From Roseiarcus sp963772555 (lineage in GTDB: Bacteria > Pseudomonadota > Alphaproteobacteria > Rhizobiales > Beijerinckiaceae), in the NCBI GenBank assembly GCA_963772555.1, contig CAVYXQ010000022.1:124001-188000 (forward strand): a stretch of DNA of 64,000 bases, in the 5' to 3' direction. Every line of letters starts with the position of its first letter. Position 1 is the stretch's first letter. Shown here in pieces: positions 9,264-19,210 of the stretch. The position numbers were made by a program, and so were the translations under genes. Under the pieces are notes generated by a model that had not been told where the DNA came from, ran no database searches, and worked only from the letters and a program-made list of their open reading frames with translations.

Positions 9264-9885
9264 ATGAACGTCGTACAGCAAAAACCCCTGGTTTGGATGG
9301 CTTCGGCGTTCTGTGCGTCGCTTGCATTGGCCGTCGGCGCCATCGCTGTCTTCGGTACTCGGCCGGGGTCCCACATTGCGCTGATCACGACTGCGAGATT
9401 GGCTTTTCTGATCTATTTGCCGGCCTATGTCGGAGGCCCATTGGTCTCGCTGTTCGGGGATGCTTTTTTGCCCTTGAGAAAGCATGCCCGCGACTTCGGC
9501 TTGGCGTTCGCCGCGGCAATCCTGGTCCATCTCGGCCTTGTCGTCTTGCTCTGCGCGGTCGGGAGCCCACCGTTGCTGAAGACGTTCGCCGTTTTCGGCC
9601 TCGCCGCGGTCTTCACCTACCTCCTCGCCCTGCTGTCGGTTCGCGGCTTCCGGCAGTTGATCCCGGAGAAATCGTGGCCGCTCATCCGCGCCGTCGCCAT
9701 AAATTACATCGCGCTTGCATTTATTCTTGACTTTACCAGATCGCCAGTCAGCGATTCGCCACCAAATCTTGTATGCGCCGTTCGCCGCCCTGGCGATCGG
9801 CGGTCTGCTCTTGAATCTGGCCGCGGGCGGTCTGGCCCTGCATCATGTGGCCGGAAAAGTGCGTATCCATCGCCCAGGCCTGTAG
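9264..9885 (+). pseudogene. small integral membrane protein, frameshifted
   Basis: The start MNVVQQKPLVWMASAF leads into several hydrophobic segments (about 10-30, 42-62, 78-98, 103-122). After INYIALAFILDF the frame loses membrane character. One frame over, the sequence continues as IRHQILYAPFAALAIGGLLL and stops at 9885. Removing one T from the TTT at 9732-9734 joins the two, giving about 206 residues and five to six membrane spans. Family not recognised. It lies 57 bases after the broken amide hydrolase on the same strand, and both carry single-base T-run insertions. Confidence 0.6.
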
Positions 9886-9992
9886 CTTCCTGCCACTCCA
9901 TATTCGAATTTGAAGTCAGCGCGCTGGAGGAAGGGTCCTCCCTGGTTTGCCATGTTCAAGGCTCAGGCTCCGGGAGCGCGGTCGATCCGCCC

Positions 9993-10100
9993 TCACCCGA
10001 GATTGAGCTCCTTGAAGAAGTCGTTCCCCTTGTCGTCGACAACAATGAAGGCGGGGAAATTCTCGACTTCGATCCGCCACACGGCTTCCATCCCGAGCTC
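9993..10100 (-). pseudogene. displaced fumarase 3' end, copy A
   Basis: About 108 bases that read, on the minus strand, GMEAVWRIEVENFPAF...FFKELNLG and the stop codon. This is the exact C-terminus of the intact class I fumarase at 14674-16290. Identity is high up to the codons for ELGME and then stops abruptly at 10100, where unrelated T-rich sequence begins. No promoter or start belongs to it. It is the most distant of four displaced copies. Confidence 0.9.
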
Positions 10101-10222
10101 CTTTTTTGGAGCAATTGCATCTGCCCCGCAATGAATCGCCCGCGGCGTTCGACCGCTTTTTGTGGACTTTGGCTTAGCACCCGGAGCAGAATTGAACTTG
10201 GGGTTTGCGGGTTGGGTGGCGG

Positions 10223-10606
10223 ATGCAGTGGTGGATTTCGTTTTCCGAGATTGTTCGAAACTTCGGGCTGGTGTTAGGCGGGGCAATCGGGATTTTTCTG
10301 GCTTGGCAGCGCGTCCGTGCCGCAAACAAACAGGCGGAAGCCCAAATCCGCCAGGCCTCGTTGGCTCGCCGAGACCACGTGGCAGAACTCTTCAACCGAG
10401 CAGTTGGCCAGTTGAAAGACGAGAAGCTTGAGGTCCGTTTGGGCGCCATCCTGACGTTGGGTCAAGTCTGCGGTGACTTTCCAGATCTCGCGGACCCTGT
10501 CGTGCGGTTGCTGGCTACCTATTTGAGAGAGAACCGAGTAGACTATGGCGACAACGAGCCACCCGTCGATGTGCGGGAAATTACGAATATTCTTCGCGGT
10601 CGCTGA
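10223..10606 (+). CDS. membrane-anchored N-terminal half of a pentapeptide-repeat protein
   Basis: 127 residues from the ATG at 10223 (MQWWISFSEIVRNFGLV). One membrane segment (about 9-27), then a charged coiled region WQRVRAANKQAEAQIRQASLARRD and a helical part ELFNRAVGQLKDEKLEVRLGAILTLGQV. This is the usual N-terminal module of bacterial pentapeptide-repeat proteins with a membrane anchor, where the repeats follow in the same chain. Here a TGA at 10604 ends it, and the repeats follow in the same frame after 9 bases. Function unknown; the family sits in accessory and defence-like contexts. Confidence 0.7.
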   Translation: MQWWISFSEIVRNFGLVLGGAIGIFLAWQRVRAANKQAEAQIRQASLARRDHVAELFNRAVGQLKDEKLEVRLGAILTLGQVCGDFPDLADPVVRLLATYLRENRVDYGDNEPPVDVREITNILRGR

Positions 10607-10615
10607 GGACAAAAT

Positions 10616-10900
10616 ATGACCATCCCCGCACGAGCGCAGCCAGGTTCAGCTAGCCGTGTTGACCTGAGCCACACCTTCATCCGCCGCACCGACCTTAGCG
10701 GAGCGAGCTTGGTGGGCGCGAACCTAAGCCAAGCCGATTGCACGAACGCGATCTTTCGCGGCGCCGACTTTAAGGACGCAATTCTGGAAGGAACAATTCT
10801 AAAGGGAGCGGATTTATCCGGCGCGGTGAATTTAACGCGCGCGCAAATCGAGCGGGCGATCCTTGACGAACGGACAATATTGCCGAAGGATTTGCGGTAG
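10616..10900 (+). CDS. pentapeptide-repeat protein, C-terminal half
   Basis: 94 residues. Pentapeptide repeats A(D/N)Lxx run from about residue 17 to 80: VDLSHTFIRRTDLSGASLVG, ANLSQADCTNAIFRGADF and so on, forming a right-handed beta helix. It is in the same reading frame as the preceding gene, separated by TGA and three sense codons. GAGG at 10605-10608 stands 7 bases before the ATG, so reinitiation or coupled translation is possible. Homologous architecture elsewhere is one polypeptide, so this may be a nonsense-split gene. Confidence 0.72.
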   Translation: MTIPARAQPGSASRVDLSHTFIRRTDLSGASLVGANLSQADCTNAIFRGADFKDAILEGTILKGADLSGAVNLTRAQIERAILDERTILPKDLR

Positions 10901-10942
10901 GACACTCAGGCAGGGCCCCGGGTTGCCATCAATCCCAACGGC

Positions 10943-11263
<321 letters not shown>

Positions 11264-11330
11264 AAAAGGGTTGCGCTCGCGAGGGCCGCCTTGACTTGGG
11301 GGAGGTCGTACCGCAGGAACGTCTTCAGTC

Positions 11331-11388
11331 GAAATTGAAGCCCCTTGAGGAAGTCGTCCCCCTTGTGGTTCACGGTGGTGAAGGAAAT
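11331..11388 (-). pseudogene. displaced fumarase 3' end, copy B2 (diverged scrap)
   Basis: A short diverged copy of the fumarase terminus. The plus strand reads AAATTGAAGCCCCTTGAGG where the parent has AGATTGAGCTCCTTGAAAA, and NHKGDDFLKGLQF stands in for DDKGNDFFKELNL in translation. It lies about 70 bases beyond the upstream edge of copy B in the same orientation. Shorter and weaker than the others, so less certain. Confidence 0.55.
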
Positions 11389-11428
11389 TAAATCCCGTCG
11401 ATCTCGGCCTCGATGGCACTACACCGCT

Positions 11429-13059
11429 CTACGTGGTAGGTGCGAAGTGGGTTGCGAGGTCGGTCAGTGTTTTGTTGACCTGCGATAGCAGGTCGCGAAA
11501 GACACTTCGGGAAGAATTGCGATCGAGCCCAACGATCGCGCTGATTTTTACGTAGTTCTTGCCCTTGTGATGCACGGCACCGCTCGAACGCAACTCTTGA
11601 AGATTTCGTAGAAGTCTGATATCTCGATCGACGTAGGGGTACCTCTGCAAGTCCAAGTACCTCCTGAGCTTGCTTATACTCTTCTCATCCGAGAAGGCAC
11701 CTCCGCACGCCTTTGCCAATTCGTTTTCGTTCAGCGAATCAACAAGCAATTTAGTCAAGTAAACGAGTTGATTATCGAATTCTCCGAGATTTTCAGAAAG
11801 CGGGACTCGAAACTGCTTGACTATGTGAGCGTCAGCTTCGTGGAGAATCAGAAAGATCGGCCATCCAAATTTCTTTGTCCATACCTCGTTTAACTGCGTG
11901 TAGCGCTGCTTGAAGACCAAATCCGGCTCGGAAGGATCAGTAAATAGTGCTTGAAAAGAGCGCTGGAAATTGGTCTCGCTCGGTTCCAATAGGCTTGTTC
12001 TTCGTAGAAAAAATCACGACCTAGGTCGCCTAGGTAGACGACCACATGGTCGGGGAGATTGTTATCAACCCGGATACTCCACAACGATCCACAGCGCAGT
12101 AGCCCGTCCTCAACCGAGAACTTGTCTGGGTCGTCATAATATTTGGCAAGTACCTTTCGAGCAAACCATACAGGCGTCAGGTAAGGAGGTGCACCTTCGT
12201 TCGCCCCAAAATAGTCCGCAAGAGCATTGGGGTCGCAGCTATGCAAGATAGGCGACCCATCTTCGGCGGTGTCGATGACGAACTCTTCATACCGGTCGCC
12301 TTGCGTCGTCGTATAAGGCCAAACTCCGGACTCGGTTACCGGTGAAGGTAGGATGATCTTCTTTCCAACGAGACGAGACAAAGCGCCGTAGGAGTTTTTA
12401 CCAACGCCGAAGGAATAGCATCGATCCGAGTTGGCGACGTTTATCGAGGGAAAGGTCGCCTTCGCCTCCTCGGCATCGACGTCCGCGCGAACTCGATGAT
12501 CGAAGAACAACGTCAGAGCAAGCTGCCGTGCCGCCATATATCGTCGTAGGAGCCGTGTAAGCACACGAGCGCGCACGGGAGTGACCTCGGCGGCAACGAC
12601 CTCGTCGCCTCGATTATCCACGTAGATATAGCGATCAATATGACGATCATGATAGAGATTATGAAACAGTCGGAACTCTTCACTCAGATCAAACTGGCGC
12701 GGCTTAATTCCATTGAAGTTCCTCACATAAATAATCGGCTCAATACTATCCATGCCAAACCGGTCATACGTAGTGACCGTTATGCCGTTTTTGTGCGTCT
12801 GCGAGAAACCCGGACCACCTTGGCCAATAATTACGTTCCAGCTCGCTTGCTTAAGCACCTCGCCCACTCGTGTAGGCGGCAACAACCCCGAATAAAAGCA
12901 GTTGCCTTCCGCGCCGCCTTGACACTCATACACGATCGTCCACTCGCCACAGCCGAGTTCATCTATCTCCGCGAGATTGGCGGTTTGGCCCAAGCGTGCA
13001 ATGGCGGTTTGGCCATCACGGCGTTGGGTGGACGTGAGCTCCGGCGGAAGGCGAGGCAT
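11429..13059 (-). pseudogene. unknown protein, about 544 residues, single frameshift
   Basis: Two overlapping minus-strand frames join into one protein. The first starts at 13059 (MPRLPPELTSTQRRDGQ) and is meaningful to FFYEEQAYW near 11990. The second takes over at about 11989 (EPSETNFQRSFQALFTDPSEP) and ends at 11429. Restoring one G at the TGG near 11985 fuses them. I recognise no named family. It is soluble, with SDRCYSFGVGKNSYGALSRLVG, PYLTPVWFARKVLAKYYDDPDKFSVEDGLLRCG and DHVVVYLGDLGRDFFYEEQ as striking blocks. Base composition is visibly lower in GC than the core genes, so transfer is likely. It sits between fumarase tails B2 and C. Confidence 0.65.
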
Positions 13060-13121
13060 CGCGATAGATTAGGATAGAAGAAGACGAGTCGCTAGCAATT
13101 TTAGCCGAGCGCTGCCTACCC

Positions 13122-13335
13122 TCACCCCAGATTCAGCTCCTTAAAAGAAGTCGTTCCCCTTGTCGTCGACGACGATGAAAGGCGGGGAAGTTTTCGACTG
13201 CCATCCGCCAAACGGGTTCCATCCCCAACTCGGGATATTCGTGCACCTCGACGTTCCCGACACAACGGTGAGAGCCAACTGCGGCGCGGCCGGCGATCGA
13301 GCCGAGAGTGAAGCCTCCCTGCCTGGCCCGGGCGC
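13122..13335 (-). pseudogene. displaced fumarase 3' end, copy C (decayed)
   Basis: About 214 bases matching the fumarase terminus but with many substitutions and two extra A residues (CTTAAAAGAAG and GATGAAAGGCGG against CTTGAAAAAG and GATGAAGGCGG). Translation fragments such as ELGMEPVWRMAVENFPAF are still clear. Similarity fades around 13335. It is the copy nearest the intact gene yet the most decayed of the long ones. Confidence 0.85.
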
Positions 13336-13397
13336 CCAAAGAGGGAAGGCTCAAGGCCCATCGTGTTGAGGAACGTTCGTTCGGCGTTCGCTGCAGG

Positions 13398-14363
13398 TCA
13401 AGCCGGACCACGCTGATCATTGGGCGCACGAGAGCTTCCCTCATCCGATCCGTCCTTCTCCGGATCGCCCAAGCCAAGTTCTTGGACCAATTTATAGAAG
13501 TTTCTTAATGCCCCGCGGTCCCCGCTTCTAGCCTCGCGGACAAAGTGCATAACTGTCTCGTCAGCCTTCCCGCCGATTTTCTCACGTGCCCGAGCAACCA
13601 CTCGTTCAACAAAGTCCTCGGAGGGAAATGAGAGTTTGTCGTCGGCCTGCTGGCGCCAATCCTTAAGGAAGGAACTTATAATATCACTATCTGCCGCACT
13701 CTTTGCTTGATCAAGTCCTCTGCCAAGCCGAGATAAAAATCTTGCCATCTTCCTGACATCGGTATCGCCGACGGTCGCGATTCGACCCGAGGCTTGATCT
13801 GCGCGGTGGGCAATCTCGTTCAAGATCGGCACTCTCTTGTTGGTGTTGGCTAGGCTCAACGTAGTTAAATTTATTAGTCCAGCAATGTCAGCAGTTGTCT
13901 CTCTAAGACCCTTGTCGGCAGTTGTTGCTTGCCACAAGTAAAGCGCAAATCCAGACGATCCAGTTACGATTTCTGTGAGGCGGCCGCGCTCGTCTTCAAA
14001 CACGTCGGCTGAATTGTCCAACAACTCCGGGCTCGTATAGAGAATCGCTCTATTTCGCAAATTATGCAAAGTCATCCAGAGACTGGATATGTCTATCTTT
14101 AGTTGTTCCGCTGTTTTTGTTTCCGCTCGTTCGTTGGTTATGACTACCAATATTGCGAGTGTTCCGACAATTAACGCAAACATAGTCGAGATAGCGGTTG
14201 AGAGCGCCGAGATCGAGTTGACGTTCTCGTGCAGAAACTCACCATTTGAAGAGAAGACGCCGACGCGAAGAAGTCCGAATGAAAGCACTGTCGCAGAGAC
14301 AACTACCGCCGCTGCCATTACACCAAAAGCTACCCATAGAAATATTGTCACCGATCGAGTCAT
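13398..14363 (-). CDS. membrane protein of unknown function (accessory)
   Basis: 321 residues from the ATG at 14363 (MTRSVTIFLWVAFGVM), chosen because AAGGAGG stands 8 bases before it. Two membrane segments, about 4-30 and 52-75, are followed by a long soluble helical domain: ETKTAEQLKIDISSLWMTLHNL, LRETTADIAGLINLTTLSL, HRADQASGRIATVGDTDVRKM. No family recognised. Composition is lower in GC than the neighbours. It lies between fumarase tail C and the intact fumarase, transcribed in the same direction. A membrane-anchored accessory or defence-type role is speculation. Confidence 0.75.
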   Translation of the reverse strand: MTRSVTIFLWVAFGVMAAAVVVSATVLSFGLLRVGVFSSNGEFLHENVNSISALSTAISTMFALIVGTLAILVVITNERAETKTAEQLKIDISSLWMTLHNLRNRAILYTSPELLDNSADVFEDERGRLTEIVTGSSGFALYLWQATTADKGLRETTADIAGLINLTTLSLANTNKRVPILNEIAHRADQASGRIATVGDTDVRKMARFLSRLGRGLDQAKSAADSDIISSFLKDWRQQADDKLSFPSEDFVERVVARAREKIGGKADETVMHFVREARSGDRGALRNFYKLVQELGLGDPEKDGSDEGSSRAPNDQRGPA

Positions 14364-14673
14364 ATTCGTTTCCTCCTTGTCCGAGGGTAGATGCGCCACA
14401 ATTGTCACAATTCAGCCAAACCTGACGTTTCAACAATAAGCGGAGTCTGGACTTGTTGCGAACGAAATCCTCACAGATCATCGCCACTGTCACGAGGCGA
14501 GGGACACACCCACGGGCAGCTGACGATCCAGCGAGATGAGGAGGACTTTCGGACGCGGGAAGGGGGGGATTTGATTCTAGCTTTCCGCATGCGATGGCCG
14601 GCGCCAAATTGGTCACACGGGGGCGCGGTCAAGGGCAGTGGCTTGGAGCGCGTCGAGTAGAATCTCGGACCCG
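14364..14673. other. intergenic between accessory membrane gene and fumarase stop
   Basis: About 310 bases. Contains the ribosome site of the membrane gene at its left end; no further gene, RNA or terminator with T tract recognised. This is the junction between cargo and the intact fumarase. Confidence 0.55.
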
Positions 14674-16290
<1,617 letters not shown>

Positions 16291-16315
16291 GCCAGCCTGC
16301 CCAAGGTTACTTATC

Positions 16316-17203
16316 CTACGCCGCCGCCAGGTTCAGGCCGGCGATGGCGTTGGCGACGGCGAGGGTGCGCCGCGCCATGTCGGCGTGCAAGAGCTCGACC
16401 ATCTTGCCGTTGAGTTGAATGGCGCCCTTGCCGGCGTTCTCCGGCAGGGCGAAGGCCTCGACGATCGCCCGGGCGCTCGCCACCTCCTCGGCCGACGGCG
16501 CGAACACTTCGTTGCAGATGTCGATCTGGCCCGGGTGGATGAGCGTCTTGCCGTCGAGGCCCATGTCGCGCCCTTGCAGGCATTCCGCCCGGAAGCCGTC
16601 GAGATCCTTGATGTCGTTGAAGACGCCGTCGATGATGTCGATGCCGTGAGCGCGCGCGGCGACGGCGCAATTGGCGACCCAGGCGGTCATGGTCGGGCGG
16701 CCGGGGGTCAGCCGGGCGCGGGTCTCCTTGGCGAGGTCGTTGAGGCCCATGACGAGCACGGCGAGGCGGGAGGCCGAATCGGCTGCGACCGCGGCGATCT
16801 GGCCGGCGTTCAGGATCGCGTTCGGCGTCTCCATCATCGCCCAGACGCGGGTCCTGTCGGGCGCGCCGTTCTCGCGCATCACCCGGGCGGCGTACATGAT
16901 CGCGCCCGGCCCGTCGACCTTCGGCAGGAGAATGGCGTCCGGACCGGCGGCGGCGGCGGCGACGAGATCGTCCGGCCCCCACGGGGTATGGGGCCCGTTG
17001 ACGCGGACGACGACCTCGCGAGCGCCGAAATCGCCTTTCACCGCCGCAACCACCTGGGCGCGCGCCGTCTCCTTGGCGTCGGGGGCGACCGAATCCTCCA
17101 GATCGAGGATCAGCGCGTCGGCCGGCAGCGTCGCGGCCTTGGCGAGCGCCTTGGCGTTGGAGCCGGGCATATAGAGGACGCTGCGGCGCGGACGGGCAAG
17201 CAT
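16316..17203 (-). CDS. HpcH/HpaI aldolase/citrate lyase beta-like protein (malyl-CoA lyase family)
   Basis: TIM-barrel C-C lyase or thioesterase acting on CoA esters such as malyl-CoA or citramalyl-CoA. 295 residues from ATG 17203 (MLARPRRSVLYMPGSN), with AGGAG six bases upstream. Motifs: LPADALILDLEDSV (metal Glu/Asp), VVRVNGPHTPWG, DAILLPKVDGP, VWAMMETPNAILNA (second metal Glu), GKTLIHPGQID. It precedes fumarase in the same direction by 26 bases, which fits a C4-acid or glyoxylate-linked role, but the exact substrate cannot be read from sequence. Confidence 0.9.
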   Translation of the reverse strand: MLARPRRSVLYMPGSNAKALAKAATLPADALILDLEDSVAPDAKETARAQVVAAVKGDFGAREVVVRVNGPHTPWGPDDLVAAAAAGPDAILLPKVDGPGAIMYAARVMRENGAPDRTRVWAMMETPNAILNAGQIAAVAADSASRLAVLVMGLNDLAKETRARLTPGRPTMTAWVANCAVAARAHGIDIIDGVFNDIKDLDGFRAECLQGRDMGLDGKTLIHPGQIDICNEVFAPSAEEVASARAIVEAFALPENAGKGAIQLNGKMVELLHADMARRTLAVANAIAGLNLAAA

Positions 17204-17585
17204 GACAATCTCCTGACCATTCGCTTGAACATTTAAAGACAAGCTCGCTGCGGCGCCAGAGGCGTGCTGCGCTGCGTCATTGAACTTAGGTAGGCGATTT
17301 GGGGGGCAAACTAGCGCCCGCACACCATTCGGCCTTCGGCCTCTTTCCCCAGCGCAGCTGGGAAGGAGAATCCGTGACCTTGGAGATGTGCATATAGCAG
17401 GGATCCCCGGGGGCTACCTTCCCACCTTCGCCGCGATCACGCAGGCGGCAGCGGCCCCGGACTTGCATCGCCAAATTTGAAAGTCTGTACAAACCGCTTG
17501 TTTCCCTTGGGGGGTCCGGGCATTTTCGCTCGTGTGTGAACCGGCGCCGACAGCGCGCCGCATTCCCGCGCCCGGGGACTCTTCG
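17204..17585. other. intergenic between divergent CitE-like and TIR-FGE genes
   Basis: About 380 bases. Holds a small hairpin CCCAGC-GCA-GCTGGG near 17353-17368. The frame is open upstream of the TIR start (to about 17532) without a good ribosome site. No other gene is seen. Confidence 0.5.
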
Positions 17586-19076
17586 ATGCTCGAGCCCATC
17601 GGCTTCTGGAGCTACGCGCGTTTGGACGAGCAGCAGACCGGCGGGCGTTTGAGCCAATTGCGGGCGCTCGTCGGCAACGAGATCGGCCTGCGGTATGGTG
17701 ACGCGGTTACCCTCTGGCAGGACGTGACCGCGATTCCCTACGGCGCGAACTGGGCCGACGAGATCGAGCGGGCGATCGGCCAGACAACATTCTACATTCC
17801 GATCGTCACGCCACGCTTCCTCAAGAGCCAATATTGCCTCGACGAGTTCAGGTCGTATCGGCGGCGCATGATCGCGCTCGGCCGCGACGACCTGATCTTT
17901 CCCGTGCACTACGTCGACGTGGACCACATTCGGTCGGAAGGTACCACATTCGGCGACGATCTTGAGGCGCTACGGCGCTGGCAATGGATCGACTTTCGGC
18001 CGCATTTCTATGCTGAGCCGAATTCGCCCGACGTTCGCCGATGGGCGGGCGATTTTGCAAAGGGCGTCATGCAGGCGATGCGGCGTTCGCCGCCCGCCAA
18101 ACGGGCCATGACCGCTGTCGAGCGCAGCGTGGAAGAGGTCGTCTCCGGATCGGAAGCGCGCTTGGCGCCGCTTGCTTCCCGGTCTACCATCGTTCTGACG
18201 CCGGACGAGGAACGTGCGCTCGCGCCGAAAGATGAGTTCCGGGAAGGCGTGGATTTTCCTGTCATGGTTGTCGTCCCCGCCGGGATTTTTACCATGGGAT
18301 CGCCGGGAAAAGAGGAAGGCCGCCATACCGACGAAGGGCCGCAACGCGACGTGCGGATCGCGAGACCCTTCGCGGTCGGCAAGTATCCGGTGACGGTCGA
18401 TGAGTTTAGGGCGTTCGTAGCGGACACCGGTCATGACGCGGTATCGGCCGTTTGGAACGGCAGGAAATGGGGACTGCAAAAAGGTCGTTCGTGGCGCGAT
18501 CCGGGGTTCGCGCAGACGGGGGCGCATCCGGCCTGTCGCCTGAACTGGCACGATGCGCAGGCCTATGCCGAATGGCTGTCCGCCAAGACGGGCAAAGCCT
18601 ACCGACTGCTGAGCGAGGCGGAATGGGAATATTCCGCGCGCGGACAAATTAAGCCGGGAAACTATCCGCGCTATTTCTTCGGCGATTCGGAGGCCGAGTT
18701 CTGCAAATACGGCAATGGCGCGGATCAAACCGCCAGGAAGGAAATTCCGGGGGCCATCGACTGGCCGGTCTTGCCGTGCAGCGACGGCTATGCGTACACA
18801 TCGCCGGTCGGGTCATTCAGGCCGAACGCGTTCGGACTTTTCGATATGCACGGCAACGTCTCGCAGTGGGTCGAGGACTGCTACCACGACACGTACAATG
18901 GCGCCCCGCTCGACGCCAAAGCTTGGATCTATAACAAACGTGAATACCGGGTCCTCCGCGGCGGCTCCTGGATCAACTATCCCAGGTACCTCCGCGCCGC
19001 GTATCGCAGCAGGTACAACCCAAACTCCCGGCTCAACTTTATCGGCGTCCGGTTGGCCGGAACGTTAAATCTGTGA
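17586..19076 (+). CDS. TIR domain fused to formylglycine-generating-enzyme/C-type-lectin-fold domain
   Basis: 496 residues from ATG 17586 (MLEPIGFWSYARLDEQ). N-terminal TIR domain, about 1-150: FWSYARLDE, TLWQDVTAIPYGANWADEIERAI, FYIPIVTPRFLKSQYCLDEF. Glu87 in CLDEF sits where TIR NADases keep their catalytic Glu. A linker (about 150-215) leads to a SUMF1/FGE-sulfatase domain, about 216-496: VVVPAGIFTMGSPG, AYAEWLSAKTGKAYRLLSEAEWEYSARG, FGLFDMHGNVSQWVEDCYH, RVLRGGSW. This fold serves as a ligand-binding C-type lectin in many signalling fusions and in DGR variable proteins. An NAD-degrading, ligand-triggered defence effector is a reasonable inference. No partner gene or reverse transcriptase is in the window. 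Confidence 0.9.
   Translation: MLEPIGFWSYARLDEQQTGGRLSQLRALVGNEIGLRYGDAVTLWQDVTAIPYGANWADEIERAIGQTTFYIPIVTPRFLKSQYCLDEFRSYRRRMIALGRDDLIFPVHYVDVDHIRSEGTTFGDDLEALRRWQWIDFRPHFYAEPNSPDVRRWAGDFAKGVMQAMRRSPPAKRAMTAVERSVEEVVSGSEARLAPLASRSTIVLTPDEERALAPKDEFREGVDFPVMVVVPAGIFTMGSPGKEEGRHTDEGPQRDVRIARPFAVGKYPVTVDEFRAFVADTGHDAVSAVWNGRKWGLQKGRSWRDPGFAQTGAHPACRLNWHDAQAYAEWLSAKTGKAYRLLSEAEWEYSARGQIKPGNYPRYFFGDSEAEFCKYGNGADQTARKEIPGAIDWPVLPCSDGYAYTSPVGSFRPNAFGLFDMHGNVSQWVEDCYHDTYNGAPLDAKAWIYNKREYRVLRGGSWINYPRYLRAAYRSRYNPNSRLNFIGVRLAGTLNL
18942..19052 (+). other. candidate diversity-generating-retroelement variable region
   Basis: Last third of the FGE domain. Codons 18972-19040 include ATC, TAT, TAC, TAT, AGC, TAC, TCC, CTC and TTT at positions where FGE-fold DGR proteins usually carry AAC/AAT in the template. 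Each could arise from AAY by changes at the first two (A) bases only, with the third base kept. Invariant codons between them (CGC, GGC, CCC, CGG) lack A. The constant end ATCGGCGTCCGG could be the initiation site. No template repeat is seen in the window, so this is a hypothesis. Confidence 0.4.
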
Positions 19077-19126
19077 TCTTTACCTCTTTACGCTCTGACA
19101 AGGCCGTATAGAGCAGCGGTCGGGGT

Positions 19127-19145
19127 CCAGGGGCGTAGCCCCTGG
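19127..19145. terminator. short GC-rich stem-loop after the TIR-FGE gene
   Basis: Perfect stem CCAGGGGC/GCCCCTGG with a GTA loop, about 50 bases after the stop. It may terminate transcription. DGR variable regions also often have a GC hairpin just behind them, though here it is farther away than in the phage paradigm. Confidence 0.45.
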
Positions 19146-19210
19146 GGAAGTCTCTTATCGCGTTATCTGTTGCGCCCCGGCGAAGTTACAAAGATCCCGT
19201 TCGATGACGG

